Below are positions 36,901-48,861 of a DNA stretch of 64,000 bases, piece after piece; the first letter of the stretch is position 1; each line of letters opens with the position of its first letter. Below the pieces are notes generated by a model. That model did not search any database and had not been told where the DNA came from. It saw only the letters and a program-made list of their open reading frames with translations. The position numbers and the translations under genes are program-made. The stretch spans positions 124,001-188,000 of the forward strand of contig JAJKFH010000864.1 of NCBI GenBank assembly GCA_023333565.1. The letters are read 5' to 3'. Source of the stretch: Puffinus mauretanicus (taxonomy: Eukaryota; Chordata; Aves; Procellariiformes; Procellariidae).

Positions 36901-39900
36901 CTGGAATAATTACTTGTAGAGATGCTGTTAAAAAAAAAAAAAGGCAGCACAGATCACAAAGTTAGTTCTCCTTAGGAACAAGACACAATCAAAGCAGTTT
37001 TTGGAGAAGTAATTCTGCTGGAATCTCAAAATCTCTTGTTTAAAAGCAGGTAATTAAAGACAAATTGTGATATACCTGCATGTATTTCCAGAAACAGTGG
37101 ATTTCAAAAAGATTTTACAGAGAATACACAGCTTTTTCACTTTCTTCCTATTACTGTCACTATCACCTTCTCCCTTCTCTTTTCTTCTTTTATGACCATG
37201 AAAAAAGAAGTTTATGGAATGAAAAGCAGGAGTTGTAAGAGTTGATTCAAGTTTTTCACAGTTCCCTAAAGGGACAACTGCTCTCTCAGAAACCACTGTA
37301 AAAAAATCTCTTACAAAATAACACACCGGATGATGTTGTTAGAAATACAGGGATGCTGGCCAACTGTGCATTAGCAAAAATTGCACAGCAATCTGTTGCT
37401 CTCAGGAAGTGCTGCACTGAAGACCACCAAATGCAAATGCATTCCACTAAAAGCATATTGGCAGCTACAGTGTTTCATCAATAATATTTTTGCTCATATC
37501 AGCACAGAAATGACACCAATGGTTAGGTAGAAAAAAGCTTTACAACTAAACCAGAAATTTTCCTTGATTAGGAATAGTACCAGGACGAGAGCAGAAAGAA
37601 GTTACCAGTCTAACCCTAGCTGCTAATGCCAAAACAATGTCTAACAGGAACTGGAAGGATCAAGAATTATCCACCAAAACACATCTGGTACACAAGTTAT
37701 TCAGTGAGAATAACTACTTACTAACAAAGCTCCACTTGTGTGTTTACTCAGTGTAAGGGAACCATTAACCCCTTGTGAGCCCTGCCAGAAGCAGGACGCA
37801 GCACCCTAAAAACAGATGGCATCCGGTGACAAGTCTCCTATGCAACCCCCTCAATCCACAGTTTGATACTGGAAGTGTACTCAGAGGACAGGATCGGCTA
37901 AAATCGCTGTCAGACAGGACGGTCTCCAGATTTCTGACCAGAGAAAGAGGGAGACTCCCCGCCTCTCTCCAGCCTTCTAACTCTCATGCAGGGAGAGGGT
38001 ACTGAGGTCCCACAGCTCCACCGAGGTCTTAGCCATGGAAGGCTGCTGAGTTATCATTCAGCTGCTGAAACAATTACAAAAGAAGTCTTGAACTGTCCTG
38101 TACAGCTCTGTGTTAGATAACCAAGGGGAATGAAGAAGTGGTGTAAGATCCTGTGAGGACCTTAGATATAAACAGGAAACAGGATAACAGAAAGAACCAG
38201 GGTAAATCTGATTCATAAACACTACCCTACTCCACTAACCTGCCAGTCCCGCTGTTTTGCAACTGCATTTGATGCAGCAGCTCATATTACACCATCAACT
38301 ATAGCAAGATACCTTTCTGGTAAGTCTCACCTTGTTTGTGACACTGTCTGCAACACGTGAAGAGGAAATAATTCTCACTAACTAAAAAAAACCCCACTAT
38401 TTTCAGATTATCACCTTTTTAGTTCGTTTTCTTCTCAGTTGGAAACTTGACATATTTAACTCCATTCCAAAGGTTTCACATTATTGGTTAAAAAACCTAA
38501 ACAATTCAAATCATTCATTGTTATTAAAAAACTGAAAACATCCATTAAAGCCATGAAACTTGCATCTAAACTTAAACCACTCATTAAAGTCATTTTAACA
38601 AGCTATAAAATCTCCTATTTCCAAAAAACCTGCAACCCCACAAAAGGGCTGTTTATGCACCTTGCTAGTTAGTGGTCCCCACTTTCATACTGATAACATG
38701 TTGTCAAAGTCTGGAAGTTGAGGTCAAACACGTGACATCTTCAAGAAACAAAGACAATTCCCTGAGCCCAGTACTGGCACAAAAACATCCCTTCCTCCCC
38801 TAGCACTCTCTTAGCTGTCAGAAGATGCTTTTCTGCCTCTTACCTCTTCATTGTTTCTTTTTTCCACTGTTAACTACACACAATTGAACAGCCCAGTCTC
38901 TGAATGCACAGCAGTTGCCTTCACTGCTGCACACAACACCAAATTAAGTCTCAAGAGGAAAAAAAATACTCCTGGACGCTACCTGGCTTTTTCTACTTCA
39001 TGCCAGAATTGCACTAGTATCAACACCAGGCTGACAGGGATAACAATAATTTTCTGTCTTTAACAGAAGTGCAGGGATGATCTCTTCATTATTCATTGCA
39101 TTAGTACACATGAACTAGAGGAACTGGCCTCCCAAACAGGATTAACCTAAAAAGGGGTACGGTTAAGTCTGCAGTCAGATCAAAATGGATTGCTCCCTGA
39201 GGAAAAACTTAGTGATCTTTCGATGAGCCTCCCCCAGCTCCTGGGCCCACGTCCATTGGTCTCTCTCAGCCAGTTCTGGGTTGCTCCACCCAGAGGAACA
39301 GCAGTGTGTGCCACACCCAGCCATCTAGGGATGAGCTCCTCAGTTTGTACAGGTGAATCCTCAGCTCTAGAGCTTTTAAGAAGTCTTTTGGGGGTGTTTT
39401 TGGGTAAGGGAGGTGAATAATTTTAGATAATTTACCTTTCTGAGCGCTACATACAGTTTTCTGACTGACCTTGGAAACAGGGAAGTCGCAGAGCTATGAG
39501 GGGAAGGGGGCTAAGTTCTACTGTGATTTAAAATTATAAGGCACCTCAAAATAAAACCAAAACCTAAACTTGTTTGAAATAATTCAACTCTTGACTAATA
39601 TTCATTTATGTCACAGGATTGCACGCCTTAGGCATGATATCTAAGTTTGCCCATGAAATTCATGGCTAACAATGGAAGAAACTTCTTTAAATGTCATAGA
39701 CAAAACCTTATTGCTTACAACAGGACATTTATTTGTTATTCACATCTTTATCATCTAAGATTGAACATTTAAAAAATTAACAGAAATTAAAAATTAATAG
39801 AGTAAGACACAAAATAGACTGTAACTCATCTAACTTCCAGGTCATTCAAGGGCTCAGTTTTCTTCACATTTGAAATAGATGGGACATATGAAAGGATTTG

Positions 39901-42900
39901 TCAGGACAGAAACAAACTGCCATTCACCACTACTACACAGCTACAAATCTTCAGACAGTCCTAAATAATAGTACGTAATAAATATCCAAAAACTGATTTT
40001 CCTTCTAAATTTAAGCGTATGGTCTGTCTTTAATGGCACAAACGTAACAGGAAAAACTGGTTTGTTGCCATGATTTTTACTTTAACTAGTCTGTCAATTA
40101 CATACTGCAGATAAAGGTGAAAAAATTACCCACATCTCTGTAACCTCATTCTGCATTATACAATAGCAACCAAGATATTGACCCCTTATAACGGAACACA
40201 AAATGGGTCACAAAATGATGCAAGTGCTCTAGCGGAACTGGGCTGAGCTGCAGACACATAAGGCTGTAAGATTAAGCAACAATAAAATAAACTTGATTTA
40301 ATTAGTATGCCTAACATAATACTGTCCTTCGTGTATATAATAAATAATATAATAAACAGCTGCATAATCAAGATGAACTAAAGTATGTTTTGTGTTCCAA
40401 TTAAGCAGCTTTTATTGTAAAAATGTATATTAAACCAAGGCTACTCCACAGTGTCATTTTTAAACAACCTATACTCATAATACACAAAGATATGTAATGT
40501 TGACGTACTTACTGAGGGAAAAACTTGGTTTCACTACCACAAGCCTAAACAATACCTCCAGCATGTTCTTTTTTTCTTTCTTTTTTTTTTTTTAAATGGA
40601 CTCAAGATGCTAAAATGATACTGAAAATAATAAATATTTAAAATATGTCAAAACTTGATTAAAGTGTAACATGATTTATTTCTTCAAACAATTTGAGTTT
40701 TAAATCATTTTAGCTTCTAAAATCAAGTCATATAAATTCTCCAAAACCAAATAACAGGAATGATTTTAAAAATATTTTAGAGCTTTTTAACATTCCCCAA
40801 TTATAACCCTTTCATAGCACAGAAGAACATAAACAAGCATAATCCCTCGGAATTCATTAACACTTTAGAGGTGGGATTTATCTCCTCTTAACTACAGAAA
40901 TCTACAGCTTAGAAGGCCACAGCTGAGCTAGCTGTCTAGGCTTTCTTTATCATCAATGGGCAGAAACAGAGATTTCTAATGTCAAAAATAAACCAAGTCA
41001 TTTGTACACCTACCTTGTGATGAAGTAAGTCATGACCCAGAAACACTTGTTTCCCTCCCCAGACTCCAAAGAGAGTTAAGATGACTAGATCAGATGCACA
41101 TACATGTACTGTGGACAGCTAACTTCAGCGAGATGAGCTGGTGCACCACAGGCAGCTGAAGCTGAGACCTTCAAAAAGTATTTAAGGACCTAACTAACAA
41201 GTGAAATTTTGCAAGGCTAAAATCAGCACCTTTTAAAAGAAGTTTGGAATCCTAGATTTTTTTTTTAATATCTCTGAAAAAAAAAATTAAGCTTTGTAGA
41301 AGAAAACCCAAAAATCGTGGAAAAATTTTGTGAGAATAACCTTGTGAACATTTAAACATTGTCCATGCACAAACAAAATAGCATACAGGTGCAAAGTAAA
41401 ACACATGGGAAGCATCAAGTATGCCTAGAACTAAATGAGGATAAAACAGTCAGCTTGGCCCCTCAAAGTTACTGCACATCACTCTTCAGTCAGATCACAT
41501 GTGAGGAAATTATTTCGTCCCATTTGAAAATGTGTAAACTTGCAATTTAAGATACCACAAGTATATCGATACTCCCATAACTATATGCTTAGATTAACTC
41601 TTTCCAGGTTTGGACTGTTCAGGCATTTTGCTTTCTGAACAGAATAATTTGACAGGTTTTTTCAACTGTCTTTTTTCTAACATGCTGTTGTAGTGGCATG
41701 TCTAGAAGAGAAATACCATATCAGATTTAACATACAAGAATCCCAAGTCACTCAAGAGTTCAACTCTGTCCATCTTCTTAAAGAAACATTACAAAGTATT
41801 GACAGCAAGGGCAGCTTATGTACCGTAGGAGCCTTAAAGAGATAAAAGGATTAACTTCTGCTCTATTCCCATTAGAATATGCCAAGTAAAAACACGTAAT
41901 GTAAGCCTGAGTTTTCTGATAGTTTTAGATTATGTATATGTTCTCCCTACAAGCTGAGAGTTCTTCCCTTTGCACTCTTTTTTTTTTCTCCAACAGCTTT
42001 TTTTTGCTGTGCCACTTACAATGACATCTAATGAATCTGGCACATGGTACTGTTACCACTACCATGTTTTTCTTTACTATTCTCACTACTAAGGACTTGC
42101 ACATATACGCACAAAAGGGAATTTATTCTATAAAGCGTCCTGTTCAAAAATTAAACTATAACTCAATGGTGTAAATTTGTCTATTCTTATGTTGGCACAG
42201 ATTTCTTCCCCTACCAAAACAAAACTGTAATCACTTAATCAGCTGGGTGTAAAACCATTTGCTTTGGAAATTGAGGACATACTTTTCATTACAGCTTTAT
42301 GAGATAGATCATGAAAGTCAGACCCTTAGTCATGTACAAAGTTTCACATGTGCTAATAATATTTAATTACATAAAGTATACATTTATAGTTGGGATTTTG
42401 GACTGTGAAAAATAATCCCAGTCTTTATATACTGCCAAGTTATAACGAGAAAGCAGCCATATCGCCTAACTTTTACCTACTGCAATGACTGTATTAGTTC
42501 TTGAATGCAGCATTTCAAAGCAGAGTTCAAAAAAAGGCAATCATGAACCGTTTGGAGGATTATACAGGGATTATTTTGCATGTCTTCTCTTCCCTAAATA
42601 TCACTAAAATATAACCATACTTTTCCTTTTTAGTTTTACATTTTCATCCTTCACCTGAATAGTTCCATTTCCACAAGTTTTTAAATCTGCAAGATCAGTA
42701 TCTTTCAAGTTCCCTTAAGTTACCAGAAAGCATCTGTTGTATTTTAAAAACTTTGTTCTTGGCTTTCTTACACAAATTTTATACTGGTAGAATGAAAGAT
42801 GAGATTGTTCACAAGAAAGCAAATGTTTGTAATACAAGACAAGGAAAAGAGAGAATAGCAGGAATACTAGGAATCTGGTACTCTAAAAAGCACACGGTAT

Positions 42901-43982
42901 GCAATGAAGAACAGAGTCTTATATATACAATAGATACTAACATAATTATAACCACAATTAAATATGTAGTGCCTGAATATTAGTTTATGAAGCACTGGAA
43001 GTTGTAAAAGACAGTGGACTATAGAAGTGACTTGTCAAGCATTCGCAGCCAAGAAAAGTACTTTTTTCACTTTAATTCAGCTCAATGACTAGTTTATTCA
43101 ATTAAGAAAACGAAGAGAAAGAAAATTAACCATTACTTTCTTCTGACGGTCACTGGTAAAAGTGTAGGAGACTGAGCACTATGATTTCTAAATTCCTAAC
43201 GAAGGAAATCAGAAACAATCATTTCAATTCACTGACATTAGAAATAATCAGTTTCAGGTAAAAATCTTGATAATTCTTTGATAATTCTTCTGTATTGTAT
43301 CTGCATATTTAATGGAATTTTGTTTTAGCAAGCAGAGCACTACCAACATTAATTGCATTCCAGCATCTATCCAATACAACTTAGCAGCAACACAGCATTC
43401 TTACTTGTGACTTGGGTGAAGTGAGTAAGAAAAAATCTTCAGATTTGTAGCATATTAGAAAAGAAAACCAAGGCTCTGAATACATGTAGACAGAGGTCAT
43501 TCATAGCTTACCTTCTCATTAATAATAAAAAGTAAGAGGTGTAACTTTCATGGGAAGGCTGCCATATCCTTCCAAATAAACCCATCAAACTGAACCTTTC
43601 TTCAGGAAACCACTCCTGAAACACCCGAGATCGCCCACGCGAGGCCTCCTCCGCAAGGCGCGCCCTCCATGGCGGCCTGACCCAGCCGGCCCGGGTGAGG
43701 CGCCCGCTCCTCTCACGGGATCCACCCCTGCAGTCCCAGGCAAGCCCCAGACCTCCACCCAGCGCCGCGGGGTCCACAGACACGAAGGATGTCCCCAAAC
43801 GCAGCAACCGCCGCGGCCGGAGGAGGCACCCACCGACACCGCGCGACGGCGGCGGGCTGGGGGCAAATCCTCAGGCCGCTGCCTCCCTCCCGGAGCCCTC
43901 GCCCAGCCTCCCCTACCGCCTCCCCAGCCGCAGGGAGGCCGAGGCCCCCGGGAAGCCCTGACGGCCTCGGGCCCCAACCCAC
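33957..43982 (-). other. MEI4: MEI4 intron 1
   Basis: A 10.0-kb intron between the CpG-island exon and the REC114-binding exon. It holds a C14A11 run at 34321-34345, a tiny CpG-containing open stretch at 34881-34913, and a more GC-rich patch at about 37760-38060. The assignment as one uninterrupted intron depends on the exon 1 call. An unrecognised small 5' exon could lie here. Confidence 0.7.
34321..34345. repeat. C14A11 homopolymer pair
   Basis: Fourteen C followed directly by eleven A. In the MEI4 transcript this is U11G14. Confidence 0.92.
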
Positions 43983-44025
43983 CTGCAGCGGCAGCCCCGC
44001 CGCGGGTGCCGCTCCCGGGCTCCAT
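43983..44025 (-). CDS. MEI4: MEI4 coding exon 1 (start codon)
   Basis: Predicted first coding exon inside the CpG island. The start codon at 44025-44023 has a strong Kozak context (GCC ATG G). It encodes MEPGSGTRGGAAAA and then one base, G, before a donor reading CAG|GTGGGT at 43982. That single base joins to AA at the start of the next exon to make a Glu codon, so the phase fits exactly. The next exon has no in-frame Met and has stops upstream of its acceptor, so an upstream start exon is required. This is the only well-placed candidate I found. The Gly/Ala-rich sequence has no recognisable domain. Mammalian MEI4, as I recall it, starts at the residue aligned with an Arg in the next exon, so this leader would be extra. 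An exon elsewhere in intron 1 cannot be excluded without RNA data. Confidence 0.72.
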
Positions 44026-44077
44026 GGCGAGGGGTAACGCCCGGCGGCCAGCAGCCGCCCCTCACAGGCGCTCCGCG

Positions 44078-44091
44078 CTGCCCCCTGGCGG
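44078..44091 (-). promoter_or_regulatory. CTCF-like motif
   Basis: On the minus strand the sequence is CCGCCAGGGGGCAG. It agrees with the core consensus CCASYAGRKGGCRS at 13 of 14 positions, the exception being G at the third. It lies 53-66 bp upstream of the predicted MEI4 start codon, inside the CpG island. Binding is not shown by sequence alone. Confidence 0.5.
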
Positions 44092-44199
44092 GCGGCGGCC
44101 CAGCCCGGGGCTGAGGGGCCCCCTCGGGGGGCGGGACACGAGCTCACCGCCCCTGCTGGGCCGCGCCAGCCCCTCGCGTGGGCCCAGCCCCGAGGCCCG

Positions 44200-44208
44200 T
44201 TGGCGGGA
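44200..44208 (+). promoter_or_regulatory. E2F-like site
   Basis: TTGGCGGGA matches the common E2F/DP pattern (TTSSCGC-like, GCGGGA core). From general knowledge, many germline genes are silenced in somatic cells by E2F6 with the PRC1.6 complex at such sites in CpG-island promoters. Its function here is inference; short GC motifs are expected by chance in an island. Confidence 0.3.
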
Positions 44209-47200
44209 GCCCTTCGGTACAGGCCCTCCGCATCCCACTCGTGTTTATCTTGGCCAAACACGGGTGTTGCTGGAGCCCGCTGGCTCGTGCCCTGGGCCTT
44301 TCCTCCGGCTCGCGGGGCTGGGACGAGTTGAGGGATGAAGGGGAAGGAGGAAGGCCAGCTTGCTACAAAGGCAAGGACCGCCCTGGTCGGGAAGGTGAAG
44401 GAAGGGGGAAGTAGGGGAGCCTGGCAGGAGCCGTCTCAAGGCCGCTGTGGTGCCTGCAGAGCGGCGTCGGGCAAGCGGGGCCCTGCTGAGGGGTGCAGGC
44501 GCCCAGCCCCACGCTTGGGTTTCACGCTGGGGCCTGCTGAGGGTCGAGGTGACGGAGCTCACCATCGCCTCAGTCACCTGGAAGGACCCGCCATGCTTTT
44601 ACACTGATCTATGTTCGGTCTCAAATCCGCGGCGTTTTTACTGCTATAAATTGCGTGAAGATCTCTTGCACTATTTTGTTGATTAATTTAGGTGTCTTTA
44701 AACATTTATTGTGTTCGGATATCCTAAGAGCAAACGAGATCATGAAACTTCAGAACAGGATTTCTTTAACAGTACGTTGGAAATAGAAGCTGCCTGTTAG
44801 CTGAAACACTGTGATCAAAGCTCACCAGTAAACTTAAGAAATTATTTCTGTATGTAAAATCATATTCTTTACACAAACTGTGCTGAAAAGGCTGTGTTAA
44901 GACTTCTTGGCCAGATGGAGTCTCTTCAGTTGAGAAGGGTGAGGAGGGAGGACAGGAGGAGAGATAAGAAATTAGTAATGAAGTCAGATGCATTAGGTGC
45001 AGTTAGGCTTATCACAATACTTCAAGTTCTTAAGTAGAGGGGGATTGATCTTTCTAAACACAGAAGTATTCAGATGTGACAAACAATATATACTTTTAAA
45101 AATCTCATCCCCATTTTTTGTTCTTGAATAATCTAAACAGCTTTATTTTTAACACGTTTAATTTAATAAAAAAACTAACTTTTTTATCAAGATACATAGT
45201 GGTAGACATCTAAGATAATGTACTTAATGTTTTTAATCTGAAAAATTAATTTACCATCCCAACTACAGAAAACTGTTAACATATTGGAACTTTCATTTTA
45301 GACTTCAAATGATAAAAATAAATTAGACCGAATAATTTAGAGACTATTTTCATTCTGCCTGCACTACTTATTTCTCAGTAAAACCCAGGGGAAAAAATAA
45401 CAAAACATTCTCCAGCCTTTTATTATGGTGACATATCAGCAGCTACACTTTATCATTTTCTGTGCATCTTTTGTGCATGTAAGTGATGCAGGTGCTTTGC
45501 AAAGTGGGCAGTCATTAGGTAGACCGGAACGTCCACATTTTCACATAATCTTTTCAACTATGACTGAAATAAAAGGTTCAGAGACACCAGAGCTTTTACC
45601 TGCAGAGAGCTGAACCTAAAAAGCAGAATTAGGCAGAAGCAACATTATTACTGTTCTAAAAAAGAAAGTGGCTCTGCTTTTTCTGAGAGTACCAGTCCTA
45701 CTAGCAATTGTAGGCTTACTGAGAGGCACCTAACAATCCTGAGACCTTCAACCATTAAACAGCTGGAGGGATGTTTTTCGCTTGATTATTTTGTACTTAA
45801 ATATCTAAGAGCTGCATAAATTTAGTTTTAGATGCACAGCCCCCTTTTTTTTTTTCTTTTATTTGGAGCTAGTAGTAGTTAAAAGGAATGTGTCTTAAAC
45901 TTATAAACTTAGTGTATGCAACTTTCAAGGTTGCATCTTTTTACAGTTTTTAGGTTTGTCTTTAAAATAAATTGAAGCATCCCAATATTTTCAAGGTGGA
46001 AAAAAGCTGATTCCACCCCCCCATTAACAGAGCCTCTCTAAGGACTTTTTTATTCATCCGAAAACAGCAAAATCTGGGTGCAATCAACAGCAGATTCACT
46101 GAGATGTGTGATCCTGTTCTATTGAAGAACACTTCAAAAACAATGTATAGAACTTGTATTAACTTTATGCACTGAATATTCCCAGTGATTACATAATCTA
46201 ACATTACTTTTTCATAAATGAACAATGGGTGTGTGTTCACGTGCTTTCGTGCACATGTGCAGATTAATGTTATATCCAACAAATAAAAAATAAGATCCAA
46301 TTCCCATTTTGATGTCCAAACGTGGGATGATTAGTGCTGTATGTCATCTCAAGTGAACCAACAATAAAATCAAGCTTTGATTTGAACTAAGCAGTTTGCA
46401 AATCGTGAAGGAAGCTGATTCTACTAGTTGCAGATAAATTCTTTGGATCTCTGTTTCTGAAGATGCTTTTTGATCTCGAGAACAGTCAAAGGATGTATTC
46501 GTGGCAAAAGGCCATACAAAATAATTAGCTGCTCTTATTAATAATTAAACATAAAAGCAGTGCAGGTGTTTAATCACGTTAGAGGTCATGAATTCTCAGT
46601 ATTTAACGAATCCACATGCTGAATAATTACAGACAAGTCAGTGATCAGCTGAGAACAACCTCCAAAAATGCAGGCTTCAATCAGTTGTTTAAAGTAAATG
46701 GATTATATTACTGTCAGACACGCAGGCCCTGCTCTTACTGGATGCCTACAGTATCAAACAATTTGAGCAAACATGAAAGAATACCTTTTCGTTTGGAGAA
46801 CTACAATCTGTCAGAATTCATCAGACATCTTTATATTTTAATGCATCTCAATTTACCCGAGAGCTGGAAGTGTCTGAAAACACATATGAAATATGCTGCC
46901 TCAGCTGTTGTAGTTTGCAATTTTGTTTAGCTGATGTGGGGCAAGAGATACACCGTCCTGAAAAGAGTGTGTGAAAATCATGAGCAGGAACGTCAGTGTC
47001 TTCTCATTTGAGCTTTCATTCTTCTGTGTTACAGTGCTATATTTAATTAAAAATAAAAATTTTGGCATCATGTTTCTTCATTACTCACATCATGCTCTTT
47101 TCAAAATAAATTATAATGTGTTTGTGATGGCTCTATTTTGTATGTAATTCTCTTGACAGAAATATGGTTCAAGTACTCCCTTTGATCGTAATCTGCAATT

Positions 47201-48734
47201 CTAAACAAATCATCTGATTTAGGGTGTTCAGGGAGTTATGCAATGACTTCTTTGTTACTGTTCAGAAATAAAGCATTACCATCAGGAAAAAAAGATAACA
47301 CTTCAGCATCTTATGCAATGAAAACCTCATTCTACAAAAGCAATATAAAAAGTTAGACATAATATGAGGAGAACAGGGAAACAAACAAAACTTGCTACCA
47401 TTATGAGGCAACATACCATCAGTTATGACAGTATGCTCTGTTATGAATAGATACTTTACAGTGCTTTATTTAAATGTTATCATTACATAACACTGTAAAA
47501 TTAGATGTACACACAGGATAATGACAACAGATCCCATTCTTTTCTATGCAGTATATACTAAAGAAAGAGAAAACCTTTCCCTCAAAGAATTTCACCATCT
47601 GGAAATCAATACTAAAAGATTCCCACACCACCAGGTAAGAAAAAGAGTAAAAGCATGTTAGCAAGTAATCAGAATGATGGTCATACTTTAGTGTAGAGAT
47701 GTTTAAAAATGAGTGTGACAATATAGCAGACAATTTTCTGCATTTGCATTTCATCATTGGTCAAAGACTAACGAAACACTGTTGTGAGAGCTTTTTTTCC
47801 ATTTTCCCTGTATAGGACAACAGACATCTGGGAAGAAAAAAAAATTAAAGTAAGGACATATAAAAAGAGATTTCATTTAATTTAGTGCTTTTTATTGTAA
47901 TTCCAGAAGGTTTTCTTTATGAAGTTTATAAAAAAGCAGAGAGAGGAAGAGGTAATTGCTATCAAATAGCTATCCTAGGATATACAAGATCCAGATTACA
48001 CTTCTACACACAGGGCTAGAATCAAAGAGCATCTGAGCAGTCCTCCCTAACTGCCTTATAATATAGAAAATTGAGTGCATTAAAATATCCACATTATTCT
48101 GATTTAATCCTGAGACATTTTGATTGGCATTCCTCTGTGCAAACGTTGGGTGTCAGCTGAATCGTGGATTACAACATCAGTTTCTTTCTACTGGGTCTGG
48201 CTTAAGTTTTGATGAAATTGGAATATACTCACTTAATCACACTTCACACACAAAAACTGCCAGATGCTAACCCACTTAAGACACAGTGGTTGTGCTAGTG
48301 CTGCTAGCATCTCACCTGTCTAACCAGTAGCTTATTGTTCAGACCTTGAAGGATACAGAATCAATTCCTTTTTCTGGGGGAATTTGCACCTTGTTTCCCA
48401 CAGGAGCATTGCACCCAGCAATCATAGTGGTGTTCTGGAGGAGGTTTGTCTCAATTCCTTTTGCCAAAAATGCTCCGAATTAAATACTCTTTAGGCTACA
48501 GGGAGTTTTAATATGGTGAAAGAGCAATTACCTGGCAGGAAGATGAGGGCTTCAGTTTTGATGCACGCTCCAGGTAATGTGTATTTTTCTGCAGCGAGAA
48601 CTGGAATTTGCCCTACTTTCAAGTAAGAAACCAAATTACCTTTATGTGAGGAGTCGTATATGATACCATGTAATATGCTGTCTCGGCCAAGGATTCATTC
48701 CTTTGATGGAAGAGCTGTAATAGCAATGTTGGTC

Positions 48735-48797
48735 TTGGTTATAGTCCTACTTGAAGTGGGACATAGGACTGACTAGACAACCTTAAGAAGTCCCTTT
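48735..48797 (+). mobile_element. Possible diverged CR1 3' end
   Basis: GACTGACTAGACAACCTTAA and AAGTCCCTTTAAACC resemble the CR1 3' block (GGACTAGATGACCTCCAGAGGTCCCTTCCAACC in outline). It runs straight into the AAACC microsatellite. Too diverged to be certain. Confidence 0.35.
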
Positions 48798-48861
48798 AAA
48801 CCAAACCAAACCAAACCAAATCAAACCAAACCAAATCAAACCAAACCAAACCAAACCAAAA
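48798..48861. repeat. (AAACC)n microsatellite
   Basis: About 12 pentamer units, with C-to-T variants (TCAAA) in two units at 48821 and 48836. On the minus strand the repeat reads as a run of Trp/Phe/Gly/Leu codons, which creates the odd end of a 176-codon open frame that I do not regard as a gene. Confidence 0.97.

Larger units (their letters stand above)
1..44025 (-). other. MEI4: MEI4 gene span (3' end beyond left edge)
   Basis: Minus-strand gene assembled from four coding exons with canonical GT/AG borders and matching phases (1, 1, 0, 0 at successive exon ends), giving 327 uninterrupted codons. From family knowledge, MEI4 is a meiotic protein on chromosome axes that works with REC114, IHO1 and ANKRD31 to allow SPO11 to make double-strand breaks. 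Its N-terminal helix binds the REC114 C-terminal domain, and the remainder is a helical repeat-like fold. The translation resembles mammalian MEI4 along its whole length as I recall it, including the motif LEDSGCD and the segment LLDGLTVFYNSPKFP. Mammalian MEI4 is about 385-390 residues, so the last exon is missing here. No exon resembling the C-terminus was seen in 1-2660 on the minus strand. The identity is secure; the transcription start and 5' UTR are not determined. Confidence 0.93.
43610..44540 (-). promoter_or_regulatory. MEI4: CpG island, probable MEI4 promoter
   Basis: The only strong CpG island in the window: GC content rises abruptly from the AT-rich surroundings and CpG dinucleotides are dense from about 43.61 to 44.54 kb. 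It spans the predicted start codon, the first donor and the upstream flank. No TATA box was seen at a plausible distance, as expected for a CpG-island promoter. A near-consensus CTCF motif (44078-44091) and an E2F-like site (44200-44208) lie in the presumed 5' UTR or proximal promoter. Long open frames on both strands here are explained by the lack of AT-rich stop codons. The island could also drive a divergent plus-strand transcript, but no plus-strand coding exon was recognised. Confidence 0.8.

Noticed and set aside
43585..44607. Many overlapping open frames of 75-182 codons on both strands
   Set aside because: They lie in the CpG island, where stop codons are rare. Only the first 14 codons of the frame starting at 44025 fit a spliced gene.
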